64,000 nt of DNA from an uncultured Bacteroidia bacterium (GCA_902776565.1 CACYQN010000014.1:1-64000), one strand, 5' to 3'. Shown: positions 46,955 through 55,961, counted from the stretch's first letter. Numbers and translations are program-made. Notes: generated by a model not told the origin, from the letters alone.

Positions 46955-47150
46955 GCCTGTCTAAGCTTAGGAATCTAATCTTTTGACAGACATTTGACCA
47001 TCCGACTCTTCGACTGGCGCTCAGGGTGCGGTGTTTAGTGTGCAGTGTTTAGGGTGCGAGAGCAACGTCGCTAATAGTTGTTGAAATCTTTGCACGATTC
47101 TCTTTCCTCCGCCATTTATATTTCTATAATTTTGCCAAAAATTTTATTCG
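46955..47150. other. Intergenic stretch with degenerate repeats
   Basis: It carries a related copy of the dispersed 20-base family (CTTCGACTGGCGCTCAGG, near 46998-47015) and two GTGCRGTGTTTAG direct repeats (about 47028-47052). TAATTTTG at 47127-47134 is a likely -7 box for glpK. No gene is seen. Confidence 0.5.
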
Positions 47151-48641
47151 ATGAAAAAGTACATTCTATCGTTTGACCAAGGTACTACTAGTTCGCGTGC
47201 CATATTGTTCGACAAGAAGTTCAACATTGTTGGCATCGAGCAGCAGGAGACTACGCAATATTTCCCAAAACCCGGCTGGGTTGAGCAGGATGCCAACGAA
47301 ATATACCGCAACCAGATAGCTACTGCACGCCAACTTATAAACAAGTGCGGCATTTCGTTTTCGGATGTTGCTGCAATTGGAATCACCAACCAGCGCGAGA
47401 CAACCGTAGTATGGAACCGCAATACGGGCAAACCGATATACAATGCCATAATCTGGCAGGACAAGCGCACCGAAGACCTTTGCTCGAAAATCAGGAAAAA
47501 AGATTTTGGAAAATACATAAATGCCGTTACTGGTCTTGTGGTAGATTCGTACTTTTCGGCTACAAAACTGAAATGGATTCTCGACAATGTTCCCAATGCC
47601 CGCGAAATGGCTCGCCGTGGTGATTTGCTTTTCGGGACTATCGACACTTGGCTGATTTGGCGTCTGACAAGCGGAAAATGCCACGTCACCGACTGCTCCA
47701 ACGCTTCGCGTACTATGATGTTCAATATCAAGACTCAGGAGTGGGACGAGAATATCCTCGATGAGTTTGACATTCCGCAGAACATGCTTCCAAATGTGGT
47801 CGATTCGTCGTGCGAAATAGGCATTACCGACAAGTTGGTCTTCGATGCCGAAATTCCAATCTGCGGTATTGCGGGCGACCAGCAGGCTGCGCTTTTTGGT
47901 CAGGCTTGCTACGACGAAGGCTCGGTAAAGAACACCTATGGCACAGGATGTTTCCTTCTTATGAATACTGGTAGCAAGGAAGTGCGTAGCGAATGCGGAC
48001 TAGTCACCACAATCGCTTGGCGAATAGGAGGCAAGGTTTCGTATGCTCTCGAAGGAAGCGTGTTTGTGGCAGGTGCAGCTTTGAAATGGTTGCGCGACCA
48101 GATGGGACTTATCAAGACTGCTGCCGAGACAGAAAAACTGGCATCGGAAGTAAAAGATACTAATGGTGTGTACTTCGTGCCTGCATTCGCAGGATTGGGT
48201 GCACCATACTGGAATATGAATGTCCGTGGCAACATAAGCGGAATAACGGGAGGAGTTACTTACAAGCATATTGTCCGTGCCGCACTCGAAGCAATGGCAT
48301 ACCAGACAAAGGATGTGCTCGACGCGATGGAAAAGGATTCTGGAATCAAGATTACGGCTCTTAATGTGGATGGTGGCGCATCGGTTAACAATTTCCTTAT
48401 GCAGTTCCAGTCTGACATTCTGCAGATTGATGTGCAGAGACCTAAGGTTGTTGAATCGACATCGCTCGGAGCAGCCTACCTTGCAGCTCTTGCAATAGGT
48501 TGGTGCTCGATGAAAGACCTTGCTTCGTCGCGAGAACTGGAACGTACTTTTACTCCGAAGATGAAAACAAAGGAAGCCAAGGAGAAATACAGCGGTTGGT
48601 GCAAGGCTGTTGCCGACCTTGAACGAAATTGCGAAAGGTAG
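47151..48641 (+). CDS. glpK: Glycerol kinase
   Basis: GlpK phosphorylates glycerol to sn-glycerol 3-phosphate using ATP, the entry step of glycerol use. The 496-aa FGGY-family protein is full length. The N-terminal nucleotide site is [16 protein letters not shown]; substrate-contact motifs are [27 protein letters not shown] and a conserved [12 protein letters not shown]. Later come [26 protein letters not shown] and the C-terminal ATPase motif [21 protein letters not shown] (written here in two overlapping family blocks). Glycerol facilitator and glycerol-3-phosphate dehydrogenase genes are not adjacent. Confidence 0.97.
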   Translation: MKKYILSFDQGTTSSRAILFDKKFNIVGIEQQETTQYFPKPGWVEQDANEIYRNQIATARQLINKCGISFSDVAAIGITNQRETTVVWNRNTGKPIYNAIIWQDKRTEDLCSKIRKKDFGKYINAVTGLVVDSYFSATKLKWILDNVPNAREMARRGDLLFGTIDTWLIWRLTSGKCHVTDCSNASRTMMFNIKTQEWDENILDEFDIPQNMLPNVVDSSCEIGITDKLVFDAEIPICGIAGDQQAALFGQACYDEGSVKNTYGTGCFLLMNTGSKEVRSECGLVTTIAWRIGGKVSYALEGSVFVAGAALKWLRDQMGLIKTAAETEKLASEVKDTNGVYFVPAFAGLGAPYWNMNVRGNISGITGGVTYKHIVRAALEAMAYQTKDVLDAMEKDSGIKITALNVDGGASVNNFLMQFQSDILQIDVQRPKVVESTSLGAAYLAALAIGWCSMKDLASSRELERTFTPKMKTKEAKEKYSGWCKAVADLERNCER

Positions 48642-48647
48642 AGATAC

Positions 48648-48676
48648 AAAAAAAGCGGATGAAAATCCGCTTTTTT
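48648..48676. terminator. Terminator of glpK, usable from both sides
   Basis: AAAAAAAGCGGAT (48648-48660), GAAA loop, ATCCGCTTTTTT (48665-48676). It separates glpK from the convergent gene ending at 48680. Confidence 0.9.
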
Positions 48677-48679
48677 ATT

Positions 48680-49744
48680 TTATAAAGGCACATTTGTCTT
48701 GTCAAAAAGAATGTCTTCTGATGTTTTGTTTGGAGGAAAGGTCAAAAAATCTTCAGAAATTTCAAGGCCCATATTAGAAACCAACTTTTCAACATTAGGG
48801 TTGTTGTCTTTCATGTCTTCCAAAGTTTGCATTTTTTCTTCTAAGAATGCCTGTCGCTCCTTTTCTCTCAAAGTAGGGTCTAGCTCCATAACAATCGAAT
48901 ACCAGCCCTCTGGCTTTAATACATCTTCAATTGGCGGGTCGGATGCTTTGTACTTGTTGTCAAGTGCTAAGTATGCATATTTTTTTGCCACGTTAGTGTA
49001 TAAGAACCTATTTGAAGTGTTGTCTTTGCTCAAATCCTTTAATTCTTGGCTTTCAGAGATGTTTTTTGTAACATGGTAGTTCCAATCGTAAAACTGGCTA
49101 ACAGTTTGCAGGCAGTTTAATTTCTGAAGATAATACAATGCAAAGCTGACATCTTGGAAAAGAATAGGTGTTATTTCATTGACATCGTCATCGTATGCAT
49201 ACCTGTCCAAATAAAAATTATTGTTGTCCAGACACACATCGTGGATTATGTTGTATAGTAAGTCTCTGCCTTCATCTTCCTTAATGCGTATTCCAGAGTG
49301 ATAAGCGACAGCAAGGTATTCGATGGGGGAAAGCTTGTCCTTTTCGATGACGAAATTTTTATCATTCGCCATTCTCATACATATAAAGAAGTAGTTCCTT
49401 CTATGAGTAAACTTTTCGATATTCTCGGAAATGTATTCGGTGGGGAAGTGGCGTATTGCAATCCATGAGCATTTTTCTTCGTGGAATTGTTCCCAGAGTT
49501 CCTTTATCTTGGGTTCGAACGACTTGTCCCATAGGTCAAGAGCCATTGAGTATCCCCATTGCCTGTCTGTTTTGCCCGAATCAAGGAATGCAAGGATAAT
49601 TTTCTTTTGGTCTTTCCAGTCGAGATATTTGAATCTCCATTGTATTTCTTTGCGCGATTCGGAGACTTTGCCACTTTTCTTGTCGATATAGTTTTTTATC
49701 AGTTGCGCAATGGGCGCATTCCTTTTTATGTTGTAGTCTTTCAT
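48680..49744 (-). CDS. Hypothetical protein, helical, 354 aa
   Basis: I do not recognise this protein. It has no signal peptide, no membrane helix and no obvious catalytic motif. It is rich in charged and aromatic residues (W, Y, K, E) and looks mostly alpha-helical, with stretches such as LDWKDQKKIILAFL, DRQWGYSMALDLWDKSFEP and VSFALYYLQKLNCL that could be helical repeats. The C-terminus is acidic and Lys-rich (LREKERQAFLEEKMQTLEDM), probably a helix or coiled coil. Its coding is more AT-rich than that of glpK. It lies upstream of nothing on its strand and is convergent with glpK. A cytoplasmic accessory or lineage-specific role is all that can be said. Confidence 0.78.
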   Translation of the reverse strand: MKDYNIKRNAPIAQLIKNYIDKKSGKVSESRKEIQWRFKYLDWKDQKKIILAFLDSGKTDRQWGYSMALDLWDKSFEPKIKELWEQFHEEKCSWIAIRHFPTEYISENIEKFTHRRNYFFICMRMANDKNFVIEKDKLSPIEYLAVAYHSGIRIKEDEGRDLLYNIIHDVCLDNNNFYLDRYAYDDDVNEITPILFQDVSFALYYLQKLNCLQTVSQFYDWNYHVTKNISESQELKDLSKDNTSNRFLYTNVAKKYAYLALDNKYKASDPPIEDVLKPEGWYSIVMELDPTLREKERQAFLEEKMQTLEDMKDNNPNVEKLVSNMGLEISEDFLTFPPNKTSEDILFDKTNVPL

Positions 49745-49766
49745 ATAATTAAGATTGGTTTATTGT

Positions 49767-49800
49767 GAAAAATATGGCAAAGACGATTGCCTTTGCCATA
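49767..49800 (-). terminator. Terminator of the DUF5606-type gene
   Basis: TATGGCAAAG and CTTTGCCATA (10 pairs, 49773-49800) with an 8-base loop. On the minus strand they are followed by TTTTT. They lie 38 bases beyond the stop of the gene ending at 49839. Confidence 0.82.
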
Positions 49801-49838
49801 AATATTTATTTTATCTGAAAACTAAAGTTTTATCTCGG

Positions 49839-50309
49839 TTATTCAGCTTTTTCTTCCTTAGCTTCAGCTTCGGCAGCTTCTTTCTCTGCATTTGCCTTTT
49901 CTTCCAAGTAAGCCTTAATCGATTCTTCGGTGATAATTCCCTTCTCGACAAGCAGGTTGTACCAAGAAACAATCTTCTTGATGTCGGACATATAAACCTT
50001 TTCCTTTTCGTAGTTGGGGAGAACCTTCTCGAAGAAGGCTGCGAGTTCGGTGTTTGCCGACTTTGCTGTTACGTCGGTAATGGCACCTTTGTACTGGTTG
50101 AAAATGTTTACAAAGACATCCTTCAATGGAGTGTCGTCGTCGTATGTGTAAACGGTTATGTCTTCAAGTGTGCTTATGCGTGATGTTGAGAATGCCGGCA
50201 TACGCTTGCCAGTGATTAACGATTCAACAATGACACTGGTGTTTTTTCTCGATACAAGCTTCAATAGTCCGGGCTGACCAGCTATTGACAAAATTCCTTC
50301 TAAAAACAT
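49839..50309 (-). CDS. DUF5606-type conserved protein
   Basis: The 156-aa protein resembles the DUF5606 family, conserved in Bacteroidota with no known function. It begins LEGILSIAGQPGLLKLVSR and continues IVESLITGKRMPAF, ISTLEDITVYTYDD, which is the family block as I recall it. A helical central part (FEKVLPNYEKEKVYMSDIKKIV split) leads to a C-terminal tail of Ala/Glu/Lys repeats (EKANAEKEAAEAEAKEEKAE), probably disordered or a coiled helix. It is cytoplasmic by lack of a signal. No neighbour explains its role. Confidence 0.85.
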   Translation of the reverse strand: MFLEGILSIAGQPGLLKLVSRKNTSVIVESLITGKRMPAFSTSRISTLEDITVYTYDDDTPLKDVFVNIFNQYKGAITDVTAKSANTELAAFFEKVLPNYEKEKVYMSDIKKIVSWYNLLVEKGIITEESIKAYLEEKANAEKEAAEAEAKEEKAE

Positions 50310-50537
50310 AATTTCAATATCATTTAAAATTTGGAGTGCAAAAGTAGCATATCAATTTTTAAAACAAAGAAATTTTTTGCGTGTTTTTTTTAACAAGGTG
50401 GATTTTAAAAAATCTAAATTTGCGTGAATGGCTGTTTTTCAACAATTAACAATTATATAGCAAACGCGGTGTCCTTTATTGTTTTTCATTGTTCATAAAA
50501 TTTTGATAGGAATACTCCCAATACGATAAAAAATCAG

Positions 50538-50545
50538 TAAGTTTG
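50538..50545 (+). promoter_or_regulatory. -7 box that sets the start of the beta-CASP nuclease gene
   Basis: TAAGTTTG matches TAnnTTTG, so the transcript would begin near 50552. This rules out an in-frame TTG at 50550 and supports ATG 50601. No clear -33 box is seen. Confidence 0.55.
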
Positions 50546-50600
50546 AAACTTGTTTCTGTTCGGCTCGGAATCGTGTCGGACTATTGTTAATGTATTGAAA

Positions 50601-52004
50601 ATGAAGATAAAATTTATAGGTGCTACTCGCGAGGTTACAGGAAGCAAACACATGATAATTACCGATTCGGGAAAGAAAATTCTTCTCGACTGCGGAATGT
50701 TTCAGGGCAAGGGTATGGAAACCGACGCAGCCAACAGGGATTTGGGGTTCGAACCGTCGGAAATCGACTATGTGCTTGTTTCGCACGCTCATATCGACCA
50801 TACTGGACTTATACCGTATATTTACAAAAATGGATTCAACGGAAAAGTTATTTGTACTGATGCAACCAAGGACTTGTGTTCCATTATGTTGCCTGATTCC
50901 GGCTTTATTCAGGAACTTGATATCAAGTGGTACAACAAGAAACTTTTCAAGCAGGGGCTTCCGCGTGTGAACCCGATTTACACCCACATGGATGCCGAGC
51001 AGTGCATGAAGATTTTCGTTGCGGTGCCATACGACAAGGACTACAAGGTCGATGAGGGCATAACCGTGCGTTTCACCAATAGCGGACACATGCTTGGTAG
51101 CGCAGTTGTTAACATTACCCTCGAGGAGAACGGCAAGGTCACAAGAATTGCCTACACGGGTGATGTCGGTCGTCCGCACAACAGGATTGTGAAGCCGCCG
51201 GTACCGTTCCCGCAGGCCGATATACTCATTACCGAGGCGACTTATGGCGACCGTATCCACGAGCAGGACAGGGAAACGGAACTCGATTTGTACAATGTCA
51301 TTAACAACACCTGCGTGCAACGTGGCGGAAAACTGATAATTCCTTCGTTCAGCGTGGGACGTACTCAGGAAATCGTGTATATGCTCAACAATTTCTACAA
51401 CGAGGGCATTCTTCCCAAGATTGACATTTATGTTGACAGTCCGCTGTCGGTGAATGCTACTGAAATTTTCAAGATGCACCACGAATGCTACAACGACCAG
51501 ATAATTGAAGCAATGAAGAACGACCCGAATCCGTTCTATTTCGATACCTTGCATTACGTTAAGAGTGCCGACGAATCGAAGGAACTGAACACAACCAAGA
51601 AGCCGTGCGTAATAATCTCGGCATCGGGAATGGCGGAAGCTGGTCGGGTAAAGCATCATATTGCAAACAGCATCGAGGATTCGCGCAACACAATAATGCT
51701 TGTCGGTTACTGTGCTCCCGAAACATTGGGCGCAAGAATACAGGAAAAAGGGCTGCACGAAATTTCAATTTTCGGAAATGTACATCCGCTGAATGCTGAT
51801 ATTGAGAAGATTGAATCGTTGAGCGGTCACGGCGACTACATCGAGATGGGCGATTTCATTTCGTGCCAGAATCCCGACAAGTTGCGCAACATTTTCCTTG
51901 TTCACGGCGACTACGAGGCTCAGAAGTTCTATCGCGAGTACCTTATGAGCAAGGGATACAGCAATATTCAGATTCCAAAGCGAGGAGACGAATTTTATTA
52001 TTAG
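50601..52004 (+). CDS. Beta-CASP metallo-beta-lactamase ribonuclease-like protein
   Basis: Proteins of this family (metallo-beta-lactamase plus beta-CASP domains) cut or trim RNA with two zinc ions; they are the bacterial relatives of CPSF73. The 467-aa protein opens KIKFIGATREVTGSKHMI and carries the zinc motif SHAHIDHTG, later GHMLGSAVV and GDVGR, then TYGDR and the beta-CASP region with PSFSVGRTQEI, ISASGMAEAGRVKHHI and finally a VHGD motif. No KH domain is visible. The start was set by the promoter and the MKIKF family start. It opens a four-gene unit with fur-type, purA and PAS genes, three bases from the next. Confidence 0.92.
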   Translation: MKIKFIGATREVTGSKHMIITDSGKKILLDCGMFQGKGMETDAANRDLGFEPSEIDYVLVSHAHIDHTGLIPYIYKNGFNGKVICTDATKDLCSIMLPDSGFIQELDIKWYNKKLFKQGLPRVNPIYTHMDAEQCMKIFVAVPYDKDYKVDEGITVRFTNSGHMLGSAVVNITLEENGKVTRIAYTGDVGRPHNRIVKPPVPFPQADILITEATYGDRIHEQDRETELDLYNVINNTCVQRGGKLIIPSFSVGRTQEIVYMLNNFYNEGILPKIDIYVDSPLSVNATEIFKMHHECYNDQIIEAMKNDPNPFYFDTLHYVKSADESKELNTTKKPCVIISASGMAEAGRVKHHIANSIEDSRNTIMLVGYCAPETLGARIQEKGLHEISIFGNVHPLNADIEKIESLSGHGDYIEMGDFISCQNPDKLRNIFLVHGDYEAQKFYREYLMSKGYSNIQIPKRGDEFYY

Positions 52005-52007
52005 AAA

Positions 52008-52460
52008 ATGGACGAAAAGAGGCTTACGCCGCGCGACATATTGAAGAACTATCTGGAAAGCAAGTCGTTGAGGAAAACTCCTGAGCGCTTTGCCATCCTT
52101 GACGAGATATACTCCGATTCGGGTCATTTCGACATCGAGACTTTGCACGAGTCGATGAAGAAAAAGAATTATCACGTCAGTCTCGCAACCTTGTACAATA
52201 ACATTGATATTCTGATAGATGCAGGTCTTTTGGTGAGACATCAGTTCGACAAGGGCAACACCTACGAGAAAACGATGGACAATATCAAGCACGACCATTT
52301 TATATGCCGTCAGTGCGGAAAGATATACGAAGTGTCGTTGTCGAAGGTCAATGATGTAAAGGACGAGGTGGTGCAGAAATATGGTTTCGATGTGGCTTCG
52401 CACTTCCTGACCGTTTATGGTATATGTAGCAATTGTAAAGAATTAAAAAACAGAAAATAA
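52008..52460 (+). CDS. Fur-family transcriptional regulator
   Basis: The 150-aa protein has the Fur fold: a winged-helix DNA-binding domain (about 1-90, with RKTPERFAILDEIYSDSGHFD and VSLATLYNNIDILIDAGLL) and a dimerisation/metal domain with HDHFICRQCGKIYEV and GICSNCKEL. The two CxxC pairs make a structural zinc site. It could be Fur (iron), PerR (peroxide) or Zur; the peroxide-sensing residues cannot be judged with certainty. It lies in a tight unit with a ribonuclease and purA, so its own gene does not show what it controls. Confidence 0.93.
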   Translation: MDEKRLTPRDILKNYLESKSLRKTPERFAILDEIYSDSGHFDIETLHESMKKKNYHVSLATLYNNIDILIDAGLLVRHQFDKGNTYEKTMDNIKHDHFICRQCGKIYEVSLSKVNDVKDEVVQKYGFDVASHFLTVYGICSNCKELKNRK

Positions 52461-52467
52461 AACAGCA

Positions 52468-53739
52468 ATGAAAGTAGATGTCTTATTAGGTATGCAGTGG
52501 GGTGACGAAGGCAAGGGAAAGATTGTCGATGTGCTTACACCGCAGTATGACATTATTGCCCGTTTCCAGGGCGGTCCGAATGCAGGACATACGTTGGAAT
52601 TCAACAATATAAAGCACGTACTTCACACAATTCCGTCGGGAATTTTCCGACCGAAGGCAATGAACATCATCGGTAGTGGCGTTGTGGTTGACCCTGTGAT
52701 TTTGCGTGAAGAGATTGAATCGGCTATGAAACTTGGTGCCGATTTGCATAATAATTTGTTAATCAGCAAGAAAGCTCATCTTATAATGCCGTCGCACCGT
52801 TTGCTCGACAAGGCTTACGAGGAATACAAGGGTGCAAGCAAGATTGGCTCGACTCAGAAGGGCATTGGTCCTACTTATACCGACCGCACTGCCCGTATCG
52901 GTTTGCGTATGGGTGAAATGTTCTCGCCTGACTTCTTGCAGAAGTACAACACCACAAAGGCTCACCATCTGAAAGTAATGCAAGGCTACAACTTCACCGA
53001 AACCAACGAGGAATATGAAAAGCAGTGGTTCGAGGCTATCGAATACCTTAAGACATTCAATTTCATCGATTCTGAAATTTATGTCAACAAAGCTTTGAAC
53101 GAAGGCAAGTCTATTCTGGCTGAAGGCGCACAGGGCTCGATGCTTGATGTGGATTACGGTTCGTATCCTTTTGTAACTTCGTCGAATACCTTGGCGTCGG
53201 GCGTATGCTCGGGCTTGGGAGTGGCTCCGTCGAAAATAGGTAAGGTTTACGGTATAGTAAAGGCATATTGCACACGTGTAGGCAGTGGTCCGTTCCCAAC
53301 AGAACTTTTCGATGCAACAGGCGAAACTTTGCGCAGGATTGGCAATGAATTCGGTGCAACTACAGGCCGTGCTCGTCGCTGTGGCTGGCTCGACCTCGTG
53401 GCTCTCAAGTATGCCGTTATGCTCAACGGTTTGACAGACATTATCATCACTAAGGCTGATGTGCTTAACGACTTCGATAAGTTGAAAGTTGCTGTGGCAT
53501 ACAAGATTAACGGCAAGGAAGTTGATTATGTTCCTTTCGAGATGAATGATGAGATAGAGCCTGTTTATGTTGAGTTTGACGGTTGGAAGCAGGATATTTC
53601 AAAGTGCCAGAATGAGGACGATTTGCCAAAGCCTCTCAAGGACTACTTGAAGTTCATCGCAAAGGAAACAGGTGTAAGAATATCGTACTTGTCGGTTGGC
53701 CCCGATAGGGTTCAGACATTAAAGGTTAATATTGAATAA
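52468..53739 (+). CDS. purA: Adenylosuccinate synthetase
   Basis: PurA joins IMP and aspartate with GTP to form adenylosuccinate, the first committed step from IMP to AMP. The 423-aa protein shows the phosphate-binding loop QWGDEGKGKIVD at its start, FQGGPNAGHT, the signature GSTQKGIGPTYTDR, GAQGSMLDVDYGSYPFVTSS and TTGRARRCGWLDLVAL. These cover the IMP, GTP and aspartate sites. It lies 7 bases after the Fur-family gene and 1 base before the PAS gene. Confidence 0.98.
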   Translation: MKVDVLLGMQWGDEGKGKIVDVLTPQYDIIARFQGGPNAGHTLEFNNIKHVLHTIPSGIFRPKAMNIIGSGVVVDPVILREEIESAMKLGADLHNNLLISKKAHLIMPSHRLLDKAYEEYKGASKIGSTQKGIGPTYTDRTARIGLRMGEMFSPDFLQKYNTTKAHHLKVMQGYNFTETNEEYEKQWFEAIEYLKTFNFIDSEIYVNKALNEGKSILAEGAQGSMLDVDYGSYPFVTSSNTLASGVCSGLGVAPSKIGKVYGIVKAYCTRVGSGPFPTELFDATGETLRRIGNEFGATTGRARRCGWLDLVALKYAVMLNGLTDIIITKADVLNDFDKLKVAVAYKINGKEVDYVPFEMNDEIEPVYVEFDGWKQDISKCQNEDDLPKPLKDYLKFIAKETGVRISYLSVGPDRVQTLKVNIE

Positions 53740-53740
53740 T

Positions 53741-54085
53741 ATGGAAATTACTGAAGACTTTTTGAAGGAAACTCCGTTTGCAGTTACCGTCTGCGACAAC
53801 GAAGGCATAATAGTATATATGAACGACAAAGCTTCTGCAACTTGGGAGGCTCGCGGAGGCGCTTCGCTTGTCGGCAAGTCGCTTTACGACTGCCACGGCG
53901 AAAGAGCTACGGCTATGATTCGGAATATGTTGGCTACAGGTAGCACCAATGCATATACCATATCGAAGAACGGACAGAAGAAACTTATCTACCAAAGTCC
54001 GTGGCACAAGGACGGCAAGGTGGCGGGTCTGGTTGAACTTTCAATCGTGATTCCGGAGGAAATGCCGCATTTTGTAAGAGGATAG
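53741..54085 (+). CDS. Single PAS-domain protein
   Basis: The 114-aa protein is one PAS fold and little else. It opens FLKETPFAVTVCDNEGIIVYMNDKA, has LVGKSLYDCHGERATAMIRNML in the helical connector, and ends in the beta-sheet segment KLIYQSPWHKDGKVAGLVEL. No kinase, cyclase or DNA-binding part is attached. It may sense a small molecule or redox state and act through a partner. I start it at ATG 53741, one base after the purA stop; an in-frame TTG 9 bases earlier is less likely. The unit ends in a strong hairpin. Confidence 0.88.
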   Translation: MEITEDFLKETPFAVTVCDNEGIIVYMNDKASATWEARGGASLVGKSLYDCHGERATAMIRNMLATGSTNAYTISKNGQKKLIYQSPWHKDGKVAGLVELSIVIPEEMPHFVRG

Positions 54086-54108
54086 GTGTGTTTTCATATC
54101 GTTTCCTG

Positions 54109-54141
54109 AATGTTATGCTGAAATTGTTCCAGCATAACATT
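54109..54141 (+). terminator. Hairpin ending the nuclease-fur-purA-PAS unit
   Basis: AATGTTATGCTG (54109-54120) pairs perfectly over 12 bases with CAGCATAACATT (54130-54141) around a 9-base loop. The following TGTTTT is a weak T-run. It is likely a terminator or a 3'-end stabiliser. Confidence 0.65.
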
Positions 54142-54189
54142 TGTTTTGGCATCTGGATGATATAACAATCAATGCAAAAAAGGGTCTCG

Positions 54190-54258
54190 TCATTTCGGAA
54201 GCTAGTCGTAACACGCGACAGGAACGGGAGCGTTGTGAAGACTGCTATCCGTAATCTG
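54190..54258. repeat. Foldback dispersed repeat, copy B
   Basis: It is about 80-85% identical by eye to 39531-39600, sharing TCATTTCGGAAGC, AACACGCGA, GGGAGCGTTGTGAAGAC and GCTATCCG. It lies within a longer foldback: GTCATTTCGG at 54189-54198 is matched by ACGGAATGAC at about 54337-54346, and ATCCGTAATCTGTT pairs imperfectly with AACAGATTCCGTAT. Confidence 0.72.
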
Positions 54259-54390
54259 TTAACGGATTATTATAGAACAGATTCCGTATAAACAGGCTCA
54301 CACGACACGTTCCTTAGTCGGTTCGCTTTGTTTTACGGAATGACACGGTAGAGAATTTTATCGGACAACAATAATTCCCAATAATTATTA

Positions 54391-54421
54391 TTTGCTCGGT
54401 GTGAAAAATGCATTATATTTG
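54391..54421 (+). promoter_or_regulatory. Promoter for the SGNH-type hydrolase
   Basis: TTTG at 54391-54394, exactly 19 bases, TATATTTG at 54414-54421; 23 bases before the ATG. Confidence 0.82.
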
Positions 54422-54444
54422 TCGAAAATAAAAATATATGTATT

Positions 54445-55740
54445 ATGAAGAAGATTGTACTGATAGCGCTTATTGCTCTTTCATCCATTTGTTTCGCACA
54501 GACGAAGTCGATACTTTTTATAGGTAACAGCTACACATATTCTAATGGTGGCGTAGATGTAATGCTCAAGAACATTGCCTTGGCGGAAGGCGATACTTTG
54601 GAAACCGAAGCATTTACAGTCGGTGGAGCAAAATTCAGTGATTTTTGCAACAATCCCGAGACATTTGAGCGTATCAAGTCGCGTGCGTGGGACTATGTGG
54701 TTTTGCAGGAGCAGAGCCAGTTGCCAGCATTTCCGCCATCGCAGGTCGAAACGGAGTGCTATCCGTTTGCAAAGCAGTTGTGCGACTCGATACGAGCCAA
54801 CGATTCGTGTACACAGATATTGTTCTTTATGACTTGGGGACGCGAAAATGGCGACCAGGGCAACTGTGCCAACTATGAGCCACTTTGTACCTACGACGGT
54901 ATGCAGCAGCGTCTTCGCGAAAGCTATGTGCAGATGGCCGACGACAACAATGCCATTGTGGTGCCGGTAGGTTTGGCGTGGAAGTATATCCGAGACAACT
55001 ATCCCGAAATTAACCTTTATCAGTCCGACGAAAGCCATCCGTCGTTAGAGGGAACTTATTTGGCAGCTTGTACTTTCAACAGGGTGTTATATGGAACTGG
55101 GTATTATTATGATAATTCTTATTGTCCAGAAAATTTAGATGGAAATACAATTAACAAATTATTTTCTGCATCATCTAATGCTGTGAATAGTAATTGGTCT
55201 GAATGTAATATGACAGAATCATTATTTGTGAATCTGGAAGGTGATTTTTTAACTAAATCTGGCTTTTCTGATCGTGTAACTGCTTATCTTTCAGTAGACT
55301 TTGATTCTTGTGTAGTAGAATGTGTCGGAGTTACACATACATATACTCAAGATTATTATGATGGTATTAGTAATCAAGGCGGATATAAGATGTTTTATAT
55401 CTATTTAGGAGATTTTCTAGAAGAAGCAAATGTCAATGTGAGTTTATGCGCTACAGTTTATCGTGATGGTTGTAGTGTTACAACTTGTGAGGAAACTTAT
55501 TATGCCTTGAGTGGAATTGATGATATCCAATCAGAAAATCTCCCTTTCGCAAATCCTGTTACCAATGGAAAACTTCAGTTTGATTCGGATGTCACAGGCG
55601 ATTATGAAATCTATTCCATTGAAGGTCGTTTGCTAGATAGTGGCTTTGTTTCGGGCAACGAGATTGATGTGTCGCACTTGAAACAGGGAATGTATCTGTT
55701 GAGAATCAATGGAGTAGGGTATAAGTTTGTGGTGGAATAG
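54445..55740 (+). CDS. T9SS-exported SGNH/GDSL-type hydrolase (DUF4886-like)
   Basis: A signal peptide covers residues 1-19 (CFAQ). The hydrolase domain (about 22-225) begins ILFIGNSYTY, a GDS-like block with candidate nucleophile Ser29, has VVLQEQSQLPAF, and closes with DESHPSLEGTYLAA, where Asp195 and His198 would complete the triad. SGNH enzymes typically remove acyl or acetyl groups from sugars or lipids; the substrate is not known. A non-catalytic beta-rich part (about 225-350) follows, then a type A T9SS sorting domain (NPVTNGKLQF, IYSIEGRLLDSG, LKQGMYLLRI), though the usual YPNP is reduced to ANPV. Coding from about 55090 to 55545 is markedly more AT-rich than the catalytic part, suggesting a domain acquired or evolving separately. 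Confidence 0.84.
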   Translation: MKKIVLIALIALSSICFAQTKSILFIGNSYTYSNGGVDVMLKNIALAEGDTLETEAFTVGGAKFSDFCNNPETFERIKSRAWDYVVLQEQSQLPAFPPSQVETECYPFAKQLCDSIRANDSCTQILFFMTWGRENGDQGNCANYEPLCTYDGMQQRLRESYVQMADDNNAIVVPVGLAWKYIRDNYPEINLYQSDESHPSLEGTYLAACTFNRVLYGTGYYYDNSYCPENLDGNTINKLFSASSNAVNSNWSECNMTESLFVNLEGDFLTKSGFSDRVTAYLSVDFDSCVVECVGVTHTYTQDYYDGISNQGGYKMFYIYLGDFLEEANVNVSLCATVYRDGCSVTTCEETYYALSGIDDIQSENLPFANPVTNGKLQFDSDVTGDYEIYSIEGRLLDSGFVSGNEIDVSHLKQGMYLLRINGVGYKFVVE

Positions 55741-55751
55741 GGGACAATCAT

Positions 55752-55800
55752 CGCCCCCTGAGCTTGTATAATTACGCTCCCTGAGCTTGTCGAAGGGGCG
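55752..55800. repeat. CTGAGCTTGTCGAAG-type repeat, one full and one partial copy
   Basis: CCCCTGAGCTTGT (55755-55767) and GCTCCCTGAGCTTGTCGAAG (55776-55795) lie in tandem. The whole is bounded by CGCCCC (55752-55757) and GGGGCG (55795-55800), so it can fold back. It lies just after the SGNH-type gene. Confidence 0.7.
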
Positions 55801-55941
55801 TTTGCATTATTTTTGTTTCCTTCGTTTCGATATTTTGGCTTCAGTATAATTTGCGGATTTCTGTTGTCGGAACTAAAGGCTTCTGAATGACATGGCGCAA
55901 CAATTTTTTTTGCTGTTACAATATTTTTCAAGCATTTGAGT

Positions 55942-55949
55942 TATCTTTG
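55942..55949 (+). promoter_or_regulatory. -7 box that sets the porT start
   Basis: TATCTTTG matches TAnnTTTG. It lies inside the longer open frame starting at ATG 55887, so that start would be upstream of the transcript; TTG at 55962 fits instead. Confidence 0.55.
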
Positions 55950-55961
55950 CAAAAAATTGTT

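Larger units (their letters stand above)
54086..54444. other. Gene-free stretch with hairpin, foldback repeat and promoter
   Basis: No gene is supported here. From left to right it holds the 12-pair hairpin, foldback repeat copy B with a larger foldback around it (54188-54351), and the promoter of the SGNH-type gene. Confidence 0.7.

Noticed and set aside
46980-47100. Possible small RNA or riboswitch before glpK
   Set aside because: Only degenerate direct repeats and a dispersed-repeat relative are visible; no conserved aptamer pattern is recognisable.
50493-51758. 421-codon minus-strand frame opposite the beta-CASP nuclease
   Set aside because: The plus-strand frame has clear zinc motifs; the reverse frame shows no family feature and no promoter of its own.
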